A DNA stretch of 64,000 nt from Lysobacter sp. 5GHs7-4 (GCF_021284765.1 NZ_CP089924.1:2932001-2996000), one strand, 5' to 3'. Shown: positions 24,878 to 33,983, counted from the first letter of the stretch. The notes: generated by a model not told the origin, from the sequence alone. Made by a program: numbers and translations.

Positions 24878-26695
24878 ATGAATCGCAAAGCCAGGCGCGA
24901 ACGGGCGTTGGCGCAGTCGCACCTGTTCCGCCGCTACGGCAAGGGGCGCTGGATCCGACCGCAGCGCTTCGCCAATTCGGCACGTGCGCAGGAACTGCAG
25001 GAAGCCGCGACAGCGGCGGCCCAAGCGACGGAAACGCCTTGGGCCGCCGACGTGCCGCAGATGGCCGGCGGCCCCACGAAGTCGCGCGATTCGCAGGCGC
25101 AACTGCTCACCCTCGCCCGCCCCAGCCTGGCGATCCGCGCGCTCAACAACATGAGCTACGGCGTCACGCCGACCGCACTGGCCGAGTTCAACGGCCTGGG
25201 CAGCAACGACGCCCAGCGCCTGCAGAACTACATCGACTGGCAACTGGACTGGACCGCGATCGACGACAGTGCGGTCGAGGCAAGGCTGAGCGCCGCCGGC
25301 TACACCACGCTCAACAAACCGCTGACGCAGTTATGGGCCGAGCACGTGGTGCCCGACCCTGCCTACGACGTGCGCATGCGCCCGGCCTGGGAAGTGCAAC
25401 GCGCGGCGTTCGTGCGCGCGACCTACTCCAAGCGGCAGCTGCGCGAGGTCATGGTCAACTTCTGGCACGACCACTTCAACGTCACCGCCAGCGACTTCTC
25501 CGCAGGTCCCGTGTACGTGCATTACGACCGCGACGTGCTGCGCAAGTCGGCCTTCGGCAACTTCCGCGTGATGCTGGAGGACGTGGCCTGCAGCCCGTCC
25601 ATGCTGTTCTATCTGGACAACGTCTCCAACAGCCGCTCCGGCCCGAACGAGAACTGGGCGCGCGAGTTGCTGGAGCTGCACACCTTGGGCGCCGGACGCT
25701 ACCTGGGCTTCACCGACCCCTTCATGGTGCCGGCCGATGCCGAGGACGCGGCCTATCCGTCCGGCTACACCGACATCGACGTTTACGAGACCGCGTCGGC
25801 GTTCACCGGCTGGAGCCTGAAGAACGCGCACTGGCAGTACCCGACCGAAAACGACGGCACCTTCGTCTATCGCCAGGCCTGGCACGACGCCGGCCCGAAG
25901 TTCGTGCTTGGCCGTCTGCTCAATCCCGAGCAGCCGGCGATGAAGGACGGCCGCGACGTGCTGGACCGGTTGGCCAGCCATCCGGGCGTGGCGCGCTTCG
26001 TCTGCGCCAAGCTGGTGCGGCGCTTCGTCAACGACACCCCGCCGCCGGCCCTGGTCGCATCGGCGGCGGCCATCTTCCGTCAGCACTGGCAGAGCCCGAA
26101 CCAGATCGAGCACGTGCTGCGCCACATCCTCAATTCGGCCGCGTTCAGCAGCGCCTGGGGCCAGAAGAACCGCCGACCGTTCGAGGCCATCGTCGCGGCG
26201 ATGCGCGCGGCCGGCAGCGATTGGACGCTGCGGCCGGCGCATTCCAAGTCGGAGGATTTCCTCTATCGCTACGGCTTCACCGGTCACGCGCCTTACGAGT
26301 GGCCGGCACCGAACGGCTACCCCGACACCGGCCTGGCCTGGTCGGGCGCGAGCACCTACGCCACCACCTGGAAGATGCTCAACTGGCTGACCGAAACCAG
26401 CGAGGCCAGCGTGCCGCTGCTGCCTGTGCTGCAGCTCACTCGCAGCAACGTGGCCACGTGGACCGCGCCCAACCTGGTCGACTACTGGTGCCAGCGTCTG
26501 CTGGGCTACCTGCCTGAAGCCTCGCGTCGGCAGACGCTGATCGCGTTCATGGCGCAGAACGGCGACCCGGCCACCTATGTCATCACCGACACCGACACCT
26601 GGGCCGGTACCGACCTCAAGCGCCACTACAACCAGCAACGCCTGCGCAGCATGGTGTCGCTGGTGCTGATGACGCCCGAATTCCTGAGCCGCTGA
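24878..26695 (+). CDS. DUF1800 domain protein
   Basis: A 605-residue DUF1800 protein. The family core includes NFWHDHFNVTASDF, MLFYLDNVSNSRSGPNENWARELLELHTLG and ARFVCAKLVRRFVND. There is no classical signal peptide; an Ala/Gln-rich N-terminus (about 1-60) precedes the domain. It lies 10 bases upstream of a DUF1501 gene. These two families occur paired in many bacteria and have been proposed to act together in the envelope, with no established biochemical function. Confidence 0.9.
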   Translation: MNRKARRERALAQSHLFRRYGKGRWIRPQRFANSARAQELQEAATAAAQATETPWAADVPQMAGGPTKSRDSQAQLLTLARPSLAIRALNNMSYGVTPTALAEFNGLGSNDAQRLQNYIDWQLDWTAIDDSAVEARLSAAGYTTLNKPLTQLWAEHVVPDPAYDVRMRPAWEVQRAAFVRATYSKRQLREVMVNFWHDHFNVTASDFSAGPVYVHYDRDVLRKSAFGNFRVMLEDVACSPSMLFYLDNVSNSRSGPNENWARELLELHTLGAGRYLGFTDPFMVPADAEDAAYPSGYTDIDVYETASAFTGWSLKNAHWQYPTENDGTFVYRQAWHDAGPKFVLGRLLNPEQPAMKDGRDVLDRLASHPGVARFVCAKLVRRFVNDTPPPALVASAAAIFRQHWQSPNQIEHVLRHILNSAAFSSAWGQKNRRPFEAIVAAMRAAGSDWTLRPAHSKSEDFLYRYGFTGHAPYEWPAPNGYPDTGLAWSGASTYATTWKMLNWLTETSEASVPLLPVLQLTRSNVATWTAPNLVDYWCQRLLGYLPEASRRQTLIAFMAQNGDPATYVITDTDTWAGTDLKRHYNQQRLRSMVSLVLMTPEFLSR

Positions 26696-26705
26696 GGAAC
26701 CCGCC

Positions 26706-28169
26706 ATGTCTTCGATCACTCTCAGCCGGCGCGGTTTCCTCAAGGCCTGCGCCGCCACCGCCGCGGTAGGCGCGGTCGGCCCCACCCTGCTGTTTTCCAG
26801 CGCCGCCGAAGCGGCGGCCAACGCGCACGACACCGTGGTGTTCCTGTTCCTGCGCGGCGGCATGGACGGCCTCAACCTGGTCGTGCCCGTCGACGGCGCA
26901 GACCGCACCTTCTACGAACAAGCGCGCCCGGCGCTGCAGATCGCCACCAGCGGCACCTACGGCGCGCTGCCGCTGACCCTGGCCGGCGGCGCGGCGACCG
27001 GCTTCGGCCTGCATCCGTCGGCGACCGGTCTGCGCGATATCTGGAACACCGGCCAGTTGGCGATCGTGCACGCCTGCGGGCTGCTGACTTCGGTCACGCG
27101 CAGCCATTTCGACGCACAGCTGTCGATCGATCTCGGCACGCCGGGCCAAGGCGGCGGTGTGGGCTGGCTGGCGCGCGCGATGAACAGCCAACCCGGCACC
27201 AGCGGCGCCGAGCCCATGCCGGCGTTGGCGGTGAACAATCGCCAGCCGGCCAATCTCAACGGCACCACGCGTGCGCTGACCATGGGCCGGCCTTCGGACT
27301 TCGCCCTCGACGCGGGCGCGTGGCAATGGCAGAAGACGCGCAACGACTCGCCGGCGGGATTGCGCGGCGTCAACGAAACCCTGGCCGCGCTGTGGAACGG
27401 CAGCACCGGCCTGGAAGACGCCGGCAAACGCGCCGACGGCTCTTTGCGCGTGATCGCGCAACAGAGCTACGCCGCGCTGCCCGCCAACTGGCCAACCGGC
27501 AATTTCGCCGAGCAGCTGTGGACCATCGCGCAGTCGATCCGCTTCAACCTCGGCCTGCGCTACGCCACCCTCGACCTGGGCGGCTGGGACACCCACGACG
27601 GCCAAGGCAGCGCCGGCACCGGCTACCACTACTACCAGAACAAAATCGCCGAGCTGTCGGCGGCGCTGGCCGCGTTCCACAACGAACTGGCCGCGAGCGG
27701 GCATCTCTCGCGCGTGACCACGGTGGTGCAGTCCGAATTCGGCCGCCGCGTGCGCGAGAACGCCAACCGCGGCACCGACCACGGCTACGGCAATCCGGTG
27801 ATGGTGTTGGGCGGCGCGGTCAACGGCCGCCGCTTCTACGGCCAGTGGCCGGGCCTGAATCCGGAAACCTTGTCGGCCTATTACGGCGACGTGCCGGTGA
27901 CCACCGACCATCGCCGCGTGCTCTCGGAAATCCTGGTCCGGCGCATGGGCCACAACCAGCTCAGCACGGTCTTCCCGGGCTACAGCGGCTACACGCCGTT
28001 GGGCATCGTCCAAGGCACCGACCTGGCGCTGCAGGGCGGCGCCATGAGCATGGCCGCGCAACCCGCCGTGCCGCTGCCGGTATCGCAGCAGCCGATGCCG
28101 CAATCGCGCGACCGGCGCGATTACCTGGCGCGCCTGTTGAGCGACCCGCGCATCATTCGCCATCGTTGA
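26706..28169 (+). CDS. DUF1501 protein, Tat-exported
   Basis: A 487-residue DUF1501 (sulfatase-like fold) protein. The N-terminus SRRGFLKACAATAAVG is a Tat signal with twin arginine, cleaved near AEAAA. Conserved segments are FLFLRGGMDGLNLVVP, DLGGWDTHDGQG and VVQSEFGRRVRENANRGTDHG, typical metal-site motifs of the alkaline-phosphatase superfamily. It forms an operon with the DUF1800 gene upstream. Confidence 0.9.
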   Translation: MSSITLSRRGFLKACAATAAVGAVGPTLLFSSAAEAAANAHDTVVFLFLRGGMDGLNLVVPVDGADRTFYEQARPALQIATSGTYGALPLTLAGGAATGFGLHPSATGLRDIWNTGQLAIVHACGLLTSVTRSHFDAQLSIDLGTPGQGGGVGWLARAMNSQPGTSGAEPMPALAVNNRQPANLNGTTRALTMGRPSDFALDAGAWQWQKTRNDSPAGLRGVNETLAALWNGSTGLEDAGKRADGSLRVIAQQSYAALPANWPTGNFAEQLWTIAQSIRFNLGLRYATLDLGGWDTHDGQGSAGTGYHYYQNKIAELSAALAAFHNELAASGHLSRVTTVVQSEFGRRVRENANRGTDHGYGNPVMVLGGAVNGRRFYGQWPGLNPETLSAYYGDVPVTTDHRRVLSEILVRRMGHNQLSTVFPGYSGYTPLGIVQGTDLALQGGAMSMAAQPAVPLPVSQQPMPQSRDRRDYLARLLSDPRIIRHR

Positions 28170-28217
28170 CGCACGCTCTACGGACGCGGCCGCGCCGCGT
28201 CCGGGGTAGCATGACGC

Positions 28218-29009
28218 ATGTGCCTGATCGCCCTGTCCTGGCGTAGCCATCCGCGCTACCCGCTCGCCCTGATCGCCAACCGCGACGAATCGCACGCGCG
28301 CGCCGCCGCCGCGGCCGGTCCGGATCCCGAAACGCCCGATGTCTACGGCGGCCGCGACCTGGTCCAGGGCGGCGGCTGGCTGATGGTGTCCACGCGCGGC
28401 CGCCTGGCCGCGGTGACCAACGTGCGCGCCGGCCTCGCGCCCGATGCCGCGCCGCGTTCGCGCGGCGCGCTGGTGCGCGGTTTCGTGCGCGGCAACACAT
28501 CGGCGCGCGACACCTTGGCGACGGTGCGCGAGCAGGCACCCGACTACGGCCGCTTCAATCTGGTGCTGTGGGACGGCGACGAACTGAGCTTCGCCAGCAA
28601 TTACCCGCACTACCTGGAATCGCCGATCGCAGCGGGCATGCACGCCATGTCCAATGGCGCCTTCGACGCGCAATGGCCCAAGAGCGGCCACGCCACGCGC
28701 GCGCTGACGGCGTGGCTGGATTCGCCCGCCTCCGAACAGGCCGCGCCCGACGCGGCCGCGCTGCAGCCTTTGTTCGCCGCACTCGCCGACACCACGCCCG
28801 CGCCGGATGCGGCGTTGCCGGACACCGGCGTGGGCCTGGAACTGGAGCGCGTGCTGTCGCCGCCGTTCGTGCGCGGCGAACGCTACGGCACCCGCTGCAG
28901 CACCATCGTGCTGGTCGGCCACGAATCCATCGTCTTCGTCGAACGCCGTTACGGTCCCGATGCCGCGCCGGGCGGCGAGACCGCGGCGGTGTTGCCGCTG
29001 CGGCGCTGA
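28218..29009 (+). CDS. NRDE (TANGO2-like) family protein
   Basis: A 263-residue protein of the NRDE/TANGO2 family, recognised from the N-terminus MCLIALSWRSHPRYPLALIANRDE, with Cys2 as a possible N-terminal nucleophile. Further motifs are VYGGRDLVQGGGWLMVS and RYGTRCSTIVLV. Eukaryotic TANGO2 has been linked to haem and lipid handling; the bacterial role is unclear. A TAGCAT box ends five bases before the ATG, so the mRNA may be leaderless. Confidence 0.85.
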   Translation: MCLIALSWRSHPRYPLALIANRDESHARAAAAAGPDPETPDVYGGRDLVQGGGWLMVSTRGRLAAVTNVRAGLAPDAAPRSRGALVRGFVRGNTSARDTLATVREQAPDYGRFNLVLWDGDELSFASNYPHYLESPIAAGMHAMSNGAFDAQWPKSGHATRALTAWLDSPASEQAAPDAAALQPLFAALADTTPAPDAALPDTGVGLELERVLSPPFVRGERYGTRCSTIVLVGHESIVFVERRYGPDAAPGGETAAVLPLRR

Positions 29010-29022
29010 GCCAGATCGCTGT

Positions 29023-29108
29023 CTGTGAGAGCGGCGTCAGCCGCGATCGTGCAGCCGCGGACGACGGCGCAAGCTCGACCCATGCCGCTAGCGCGGCCGC
29101 TCCCACAG
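29023..29108. repeat. Imperfect inverted repeat (GGAGCGGC family)
   Basis: Arms CTGTGAGAGCGGC (29023-29035) and GCCGCTCCCACAG (29096-29108) are inverted with one mismatch and lie right after the NRDE gene. Same family as 19111-19188 and 58620-58725. Confidence 0.6.
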
Positions 29109-29143
29109 AGGGCGAAGGTCGGTCAGCGGCGCATCCCCAATGA

Positions 29144-29236
29144 GAAGGCCCAGGCTTCGAGGTGTCCCTCGGGTGGCTGGGCCTTCCGTGTCGGAGCGGT
29201 TTACATCGGACTCGCGTCCGTTGGTTTTTCTCCGAC
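29144..29236. other. Structured intergenic segment with terminator-like hairpin
   Basis: A 10-bp perfect outer stem (29144-29153 with 29177-29186) encloses a second short stem. It is followed by CGGAC-TCGC-GTCCG (29207-29220) and TTGGTTTTT, a plausible intrinsic terminator on the plus strand. It lies between the convergent NRDE and 29295 genes. A small RNA is a less likely reading. Confidence 0.45.
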
Positions 29237-29294
29237 GCTGCCACCGTACGCGCGGCGGCGTTAGGCCGCGGTCAAAATTCCGTGATGTCGCGGC

Positions 29295-29768
29295 TTAGGC
29301 GCCCCAGGGCCACCAGCCATGGCCGGTCTGTGCGTAGCGGTCGGCCGCGCGTTCGAAGGGGTTGCGCACGCTGACGCCGCCACACAGCAAGTACAGCGGC
29401 AGGAACAGCGCGCCCAGCACCATGTATTGGTAGACGTGCGCGCGTTCATGGTCGGCGAGTTGGATCTCGGCCTCGTCGCCATGGCCGGCGCGATGGGCAT
29501 AGGTGACGCAGGGCGAGTCCAGGCTGTCGCCGGTGTGCAGGATCACGTTGCCCAACGTGATCGCACCGCCCGGGCCCCATGGCCAGCGATGAAAAACCAA
29601 GGCCAGGTCGCGCCGGCGCACATGCGCGTGCGCGCCGCGCGCCATGCCGACGACGCCGGCCAGCAGGCCGAGCAGGCTTACCGGCGCCGCCCACAGGATG
29701 CCGAGCGCCTGCCCGGCGACGCGCAGCCAGGGTTTCAGGCGGTGCCCTCTTCCGGCATCAGCAGCCAC
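29295..29768 (-). CDS. Hypothetical membrane protein with a DHERAH motif
   Basis: A protein of up to 157 residues that I do not recognise. It has hydrophobic stretches at about 16-45 and 115-135. Between them are ITLGNVILH and a conserved-looking DHERAHVYQYM that resembles a metal-binding HExxH-type helix without matching it. The GTG at 29768 lies inside the end of the PspC gene (34-base overlap) with no clear ribosome-binding site, so the true start may be slightly downstream. It probably belongs to a small minus-strand operon with PspC. Confidence 0.65.
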   Translation of the reverse strand: MAADAGRGHRLKPWLRVAGQALGILWAAPVSLLGLLAGVVGMARGAHAHVRRRDLALVFHRWPWGPGGAITLGNVILHTGDSLDSPCVTYAHRAGHGDEAEIQLADHERAHVYQYMVLGALFLPLYLLCGGVSVRNPFERAADRYAQTGHGWWPWGA

Positions 29769-29941
29769 AGGATCAGATAGACCAGCAGGCCCGGAAACGC
29801 CACCGAGGCGATCGACACGATCACGTAGATCGCGCGCAGCAGGGTCGCGTTCCAGCCGAAACGCTGGGCGATGCCGCCGACCACGCCGGCGATCATGCGG
29901 TCGTGGCGCGAACGGACGAAGGGTCGCGATGCTTCGCTCAT
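29735..29941 (-). CDS. PspC-domain membrane protein
   Basis: A 68-residue protein consisting of a single PspC domain (RMIAGVVGGIAQRFGWNATL, then a membrane helix IVSIASVAFPGLLVYLILWLL). PspC proteins are envelope-stress sensors in enterobacteria. Stand-alone short versions like this one are common and uncharacterised. Confidence 0.88.
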   Translation of the reverse strand: MSEASRPFVRSRHDRMIAGVVGGIAQRFGWNATLLRAIYVIVSIASVAFPGLLVYLILWLLMPEEGTA

Positions 29942-29981
29942 GACGGCTGGCTCCTGGCGGCGACGCCGGCAGTTTAACGCC

Positions 29982-30374
29982 TCAGCGCGCGGGCGGCGCG
30001 GCGGCGGGCTTGGCGCGGATCTCGTTCAGGCGCGCGCGCAGCCAGGCCGCGGACGGCATCGCCGCGGCGGCGCCGCAGCGGATCTGGTAGGCGCGGCCGC
30101 TCATGCTGCTTTCGCTGCCGGCACGCTCGATGAACTGCTCGGCGCTGGCGACCATGTCGCGCTTGCGCAGATACGCGTACTTCTTGCGCAGATGCGCCTG
30201 GGCCTGGGCCGCGTCGTACCAGCTGCCGTTGCGCTGGAACTGGCAGCCCGAGCGTCCCAGGGTGGCGATCAGCTGTTCGATCTCGCGCTCGGCCTGCGGC
30301 GGCGGCGCGGCCAGGGCCGGCACGGCGAAACAGACCGACAGCGCGAGAGCGAGGATGGGCAGGCGCGGCTTCAT
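29982..30374 (-). CDS. DUF5329 secreted protein
   Basis: A 130-residue exported protein with a signal peptide (KPRLPILALALSVCFAVPAL, cleaved near ALA) followed by the DUF5329 pattern CQFQRNGSWYDAAQAQAHLR and YQIRC, with two cysteines that may form a disulfide. The ATG at 30374 is chosen because it begins the signal sequence. It follows the SGNH hydrolase gene by 7 bases, so both are probably co-transcribed. Confidence 0.82.
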   Translation of the reverse strand: MKPRLPILALALSVCFAVPALAAPPPQAEREIEQLIATLGRSGCQFQRNGSWYDAAQAQAHLRKKYAYLRKRDMVASAEQFIERAGSESSMSGRAYQIRCGAAAAMPSAAWLRARLNEIRAKPAAAPPAR

Positions 30375-30381
30375 GTGTGCA

Positions 30382-31107
30382 TTACAACCCACGCAGCCAG
30401 GGTCCGATCACGCTGGTCCAGATCGCGTAGCCCTTTTCGTTCATGTGCAGGCGGTCGGCGACGAACAATTCTTCGCGCGGCTGGCCCTGGGCGTCGAGCA
30501 TGGGCGTGTAGACGTCCAGATAGGCGACCTGTTGGGACGCCGCGTACTCGCGGATCAGGGCGTTGGCGGCGCGCACTTGCGGCAGCAGATGGGCGCGCAC
30601 GGGGCTGGGCTTGATCGAGACAAAGGCGACCGGCAGTTTGGGCTGTGCCTTGCGCACGCGCTCGACGAAGGCGGCGAAGTCGCGGGCGACCTCACGCGGG
30701 GTGCGGCCTTCCTGCAGGTCGTTGTCGCCGGCGTAGAACACCACCGCGCGCGGCTGGTACGGGGTGACGATGCGATCGGCGTAGTGGACCGAGTCGTACA
30801 CGCGCGAGCCGCCGTAGCCGCGGTTGATCGCGACGATGCCGGGCAGGTCCTCGTTCAGCGTAGTCCACAGGCGGAACGAGGAGCTGCCGACGAACACCAC
30901 CGCGCCGGGCATGCGGCGCACGCGGCTGTCCTCGGCTTCGAAGGCGGCGATGTCGGCTTCGAATTGGGAGGAGTCGGGGGCGGCGGTGGCCGGGGCGGCG
31001 GGCGCCGCCGGGGTCGCGGGCGCTGCGTTCGCGGCGTCGGCGGACGGCGCCGTGCTTTGGCAGGCGACGAGCAGGATCAGGAGCAGCGAGGCGAGCGGAA
31101 GACGCAT
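30382..31107 (-). CDS. SGNH/GDSL-type hydrolase lipoprotein
   Basis: A 241-residue lipoprotein (lipobox LVAC, Cys16) with an Ala/Pro linker (about 20-45) and an SGNH hydrolase domain. The four blocks are VFVGSSSF (nucleophile about S76), RGYGGS, YAGDNDL and the C-terminal DRLHMNEKGY with catalytic Asp and His. It is probably an esterase or acyl-polysaccharide hydrolase at the envelope. First gene of the unit running to the DUF5329 gene. Confidence 0.87.
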   Translation of the reverse strand: MRLPLASLLLILLVACQSTAPSADAANAAPATPAAPAAPATAAPDSSQFEADIAAFEAEDSRVRRMPGAVVFVGSSSFRLWTTLNEDLPGIVAINRGYGGSRVYDSVHYADRIVTPYQPRAVVFYAGDNDLQEGRTPREVARDFAAFVERVRKAQPKLPVAFVSIKPSPVRAHLLPQVRAANALIREYAASQQVAYLDVYTPMLDAQGQPREELFVADRLHMNEKGYAIWTSVIGPWLRGL

Positions 31108-31202
31108 GCGTGGGGGCTCGAGACGGACCAGGGGTTAGCCTAGCGCGCTGGCGTGGTGGTTGCCGAGAGGCCTGTGGTGCCGGCTGAGGGTGGCGTTGGA
31201 TG

Positions 31203-31395
31203 GCGCTGAAGGCGCTGGATTCCCGCGTTCGCGGGAATGACGGCAAAAACAGCTGAAGCGGCGGCGGACGTTGCATAGCGCTGAAGGCGCTGGATTCCCG
31301 CGTTCGCGGGAATGACGGCAGAGCAGAGGCGGCGACAGTGGGCGTTGCATGGCGCTCAAGGCACTGGGATCCCCGCCTTCGCGGGGACGACAGCT
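31203..31395. repeat. Three tandem copies of a 75-base palindromic repeat
   Basis: Copies begin at 31203, 31278 and 31352. Each has GCGCTGAAGGCGCTGG followed by a hairpin, ATTCCCGCG and CGCGGGAAT, and then GACG; the third is diverged (GATCCCCGCC...). The hairpin resembles dRS3-like repeats widespread in beta- and gammaproteobacteria. It fills most of the 412-base gap upstream of the SGNH gene and beyond the phaC stop; I see no gene in the rest. Confidence 0.8.
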
Positions 31396-31519
31396 AAAGC
31401 AAGGGCCTGCTTCTCTTGCCTAGACGCCAAGCGCAGCGATCGCGGCCTTCGCCGGAACGCGGGACCGCAGTTCGCGCCGCCGCTCGGCGGTGGCGCGGCT
31501 CAACAATGCACGCCGTCGC

Positions 31520-32590
31520 TCAGCGTGAGCGTTGTTCCAACCAGTCGTGGATGGCGCTGGGCACTTCGCGTTGGGCGCGGCTGGAGACGTAGATGCCGAT
31601 ATGACCGCCCTTGAACGAAAGCTCGGTGTAGTCGGTGGTGCCGACCAGGTCGCGCAGCGCGCGCGAGGCATCGGGCGGAACCAGGTGGTCCTGCTCGGCG
31701 TAGATGTTCAGCACCGGCATGTCCAGGTAAGCCAGGTCCACCGCGCGGCCGCCGATGTCGATGCCGCCCTTGACGAAGCCGTTGCCCTGGTAGAACTGCT
31801 TGATGAATTGGCGGAAGGCTTCGCCGGCCTGGTCGGGCGAGTCGAAGATCCACTTCTCCATGCGCAGGAAATCCTCCAGCGCGCGCTTGTCGTCGAGGAT
31901 GTCGACCAGGCCCACGTACTTCTGCACGAACAGCCGCCAGGGCTTGAGCGTGAGATAGCACCAGTTCATCAGGTCGGCCGGCACGTTGCCCAGGGTGTCG
32001 ACGAACTGGTCGACGTCGAGGTTGCGGGTCCAGTTCGACAGCATGTTGTCGCCGGTGTGGAAATCCACCGGGGTGACCATCGCGATGAAATTGCGGATCT
32101 TGCGCGGGTTCAACGCGCTGTAGCACAGCGAGAACGCGCCGCCCTGGCAGATGCCGAGCAGGTTGATCGCGTCCATGCGGTGCGCGCCGCGCAGATAATC
32201 GACCGCGCCGCCGAGGAAGCGCTGGATGTAATCCTCCAGCTCGAGGTAGCGGTCGGAGCGGTCGGGATAGCCCCAGTCTAGGATGTAGACGTCCTCGCCG
32301 CGCTCGAGCAAGCCGCGCACGATCGACTTGTCCGACTGCAGATCGACCATGTACGGGCGGTTGACCAGCGCGTAGGCGATCAGCAGCGGCACTTTGGCCG
32401 TGGGCGCGGTTTCGCCGCGGTAGCGGTACAGCGCGACCTTGCCGTCGCGCCAGACTTCTTCCTTGCGGGTCGCGCCGTAATCGACGTCGTCGACCTCGCG
32501 CAAGGTGTCCAGGCCGGCGCGCAGCTTGGCTTGGGTGCGCATGGCTTCCTGCGCCAGCGATTCGGGCGTGAACTGGATCGGTCCGGTCAT
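31520..32590 (-). CDS. phaC: Class III poly(3-hydroxyalkanoate) synthase subunit PhaC
   Basis: A 356-residue PHA synthase catalytic subunit that polymerises 3-hydroxyacyl-CoA at the granule surface. The lipase-like box is GICQGG with nucleophile Cys148. The other triad members are Asp301 (AEQDHLVPP) and His330 (KGGHIG). At this length it belongs to class III, which needs PhaE. It begins one base after the phaE stop. Confidence 0.96.
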   Translation of the reverse strand: MTGPIQFTPESLAQEAMRTQAKLRAGLDTLREVDDVDYGATRKEEVWRDGKVALYRYRGETAPTAKVPLLIAYALVNRPYMVDLQSDKSIVRGLLERGEDVYILDWGYPDRSDRYLELEDYIQRFLGGAVDYLRGAHRMDAINLLGICQGGAFSLCYSALNPRKIRNFIAMVTPVDFHTGDNMLSNWTRNLDVDQFVDTLGNVPADLMNWCYLTLKPWRLFVQKYVGLVDILDDKRALEDFLRMEKWIFDSPDQAGEAFRQFIKQFYQGNGFVKGGIDIGGRAVDLAYLDMPVLNIYAEQDHLVPPDASRALRDLVGTTDYTELSFKGGHIGIYVSSRAQREVPSAIHDWLEQRSR

Positions 32591-32591
32591 C

Positions 32592-33785
32592 TCAGCGCGC
32601 TCCCTGCTTCTTGCCGCTCGTGCCCGGCTTGCTCACCTTGGTCGGCTTGGCGGTTTGTTTGGCGGCGACCTTACTTGCGAGCGGACGCGCCGGCGGCTGC
32701 GGGCGCGCGATCGCGGACTTCTTCGCCGCAGGTTTTTTGGCGCTGGCCGACTTGGCCGCGGCCGCTTTCGGCGCGGCCGGCACCGGCTTGGCGCGGGGCG
32801 CGTCGTTGGCCGCGGGCTCGGCGCTGCGCGCTGTCGCTGTCGCGCGCGCGGGCGCGGACGCCTGGATAGCGTCGCGCAGGCGTCGCACTTCGCGCTCCAA
32901 CTGCACGATCTTGCGGTGCGCGGCGTCGATCTCGGTGCGGGTAGGAATGCCGAACTGCCCGGTCGCGTGCTCGACCTCGGTCTGGATCGCGCCGCGCAGT
33001 TTCATCTGCGAATTGACCAGCGCCGCGTACGCATCGCGGAAGCGCGGCGACAGCGCGATCTCGGCGTAGGCGTCCTCGGCGGCGTCGATCCACAGATCGA
33101 ACAGCGCGCGCGCCGACTGCAACTGGCGGCCCGGCTCGCTGCGTTCGGCCAGTTTGTCCTCGAAGCGCGCGAAGGCGTTCTGGCCGGCCTCGGCCATCAG
33201 CGCGTTGTAGGCCTGGCTTTGCTGCTGGTAGTTGGAATGCGCCAGGGCCAGCGCCTGCAGGCGTTCCTGGTGCTCGCGCGCGAAACCGAAGGCGGGCACG
33301 CCCAGCCAGGACTGGCCGTCGCGCTGCCATTGCTGCAGATAGGGCGCGGCCTGTTCGAACCATTGCGAAAAATCGTTCTGCCCCGGGCCGCGCATGCTGC
33401 CGAACACCTCGGCGAAAGGATTGGCGCCGCCACCGCCCAGGGCCTGCTTCCAGGCCTGGGCGATGTCGCCGGCGGACGCGTCGCGACCGGCGAACTGCGC
33501 CGCCAGTTGCTGCATCTGCCCGAACCAGCCGCGCGCCTGGCTGTTGAAACGCTCCAGCGCTTCGTTGGCGTCGCTGCGTCCGCCCTGGGCCAGCTGCGAC
33601 CACCACTGCACGGCCTCGTTCCAACCCGGCGCCGCAGTCGCCGTGGGCGCCGGCGCACCGCGCATCAGTTCGCCCCAGGCGTTCCAGTATTGGCGCGCGA
33701 CGGCGTCGAAGTCGCCCTGTCCAAAGCCGCCAGGCCCGAAACCGCCCTGCCCAACGCCGCCTTGCCCGAATCCGTGATTGGCCAT
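32592..33785 (-). CDS. phaE: Class III PHA synthase subunit PhaE
   Basis: A 397-residue PhaE partner of PhaC. The start ATG at 33785 has GGAGGG upstream; an earlier in-frame start is less likely. A Gly-rich N-terminus with GFGQGG repeats precedes the PhaE domain (about 25-310; YWNAWGELMRG, GIPTRTEIDAAHRKIVQLER). The C-terminal 85 residues are a Lys/Ala/Pro-rich tail of the phasin/histone-like type, which could bind granules or nucleic acid. Confidence 0.94.
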   Translation of the reverse strand: MANHGFGQGGVGQGGFGPGGFGQGDFDAVARQYWNAWGELMRGAPAPTATAAPGWNEAVQWWSQLAQGGRSDANEALERFNSQARGWFGQMQQLAAQFAGRDASAGDIAQAWKQALGGGGANPFAEVFGSMRGPGQNDFSQWFEQAAPYLQQWQRDGQSWLGVPAFGFAREHQERLQALALAHSNYQQQSQAYNALMAEAGQNAFARFEDKLAERSEPGRQLQSARALFDLWIDAAEDAYAEIALSPRFRDAYAALVNSQMKLRGAIQTEVEHATGQFGIPTRTEIDAAHRKIVQLEREVRRLRDAIQASAPARATATARSAEPAANDAPRAKPVPAAPKAAAAKSASAKKPAAKKSAIARPQPPARPLASKVAAKQTAKPTKVSKPGTSGKKQGAR

Positions 33786-33983
33786 CGCACCCTCCAAGTT
33801 TGGTCCGATCATAACAACGCCGTGTTGCGCGGCGTCAGCCTGTGCCTCACGGCACGGCAGCGCCGCGTCTCCGTACCTGCGCGTGTGGGTGACCCGGCTT
33901 GCGCGGGGCGCACGATCGCGGTTCGCGTCGCTTCCACAGGAAGCGGCGCGAACGCGCTGTGGCGTATCGAACCTGAACCGCGG

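Noticed and set aside
26616..28922. 768-codon minus-strand frame opposite the DUF1501 and NRDE genes
   Set aside because: Composition artefact; both plus-strand genes have conserved motifs.
31203..31395. CRISPR-like array
   Set aside because: The spaced parts are also similar between units, units are 75 bases with an internal hairpin, and no cas genes are near.
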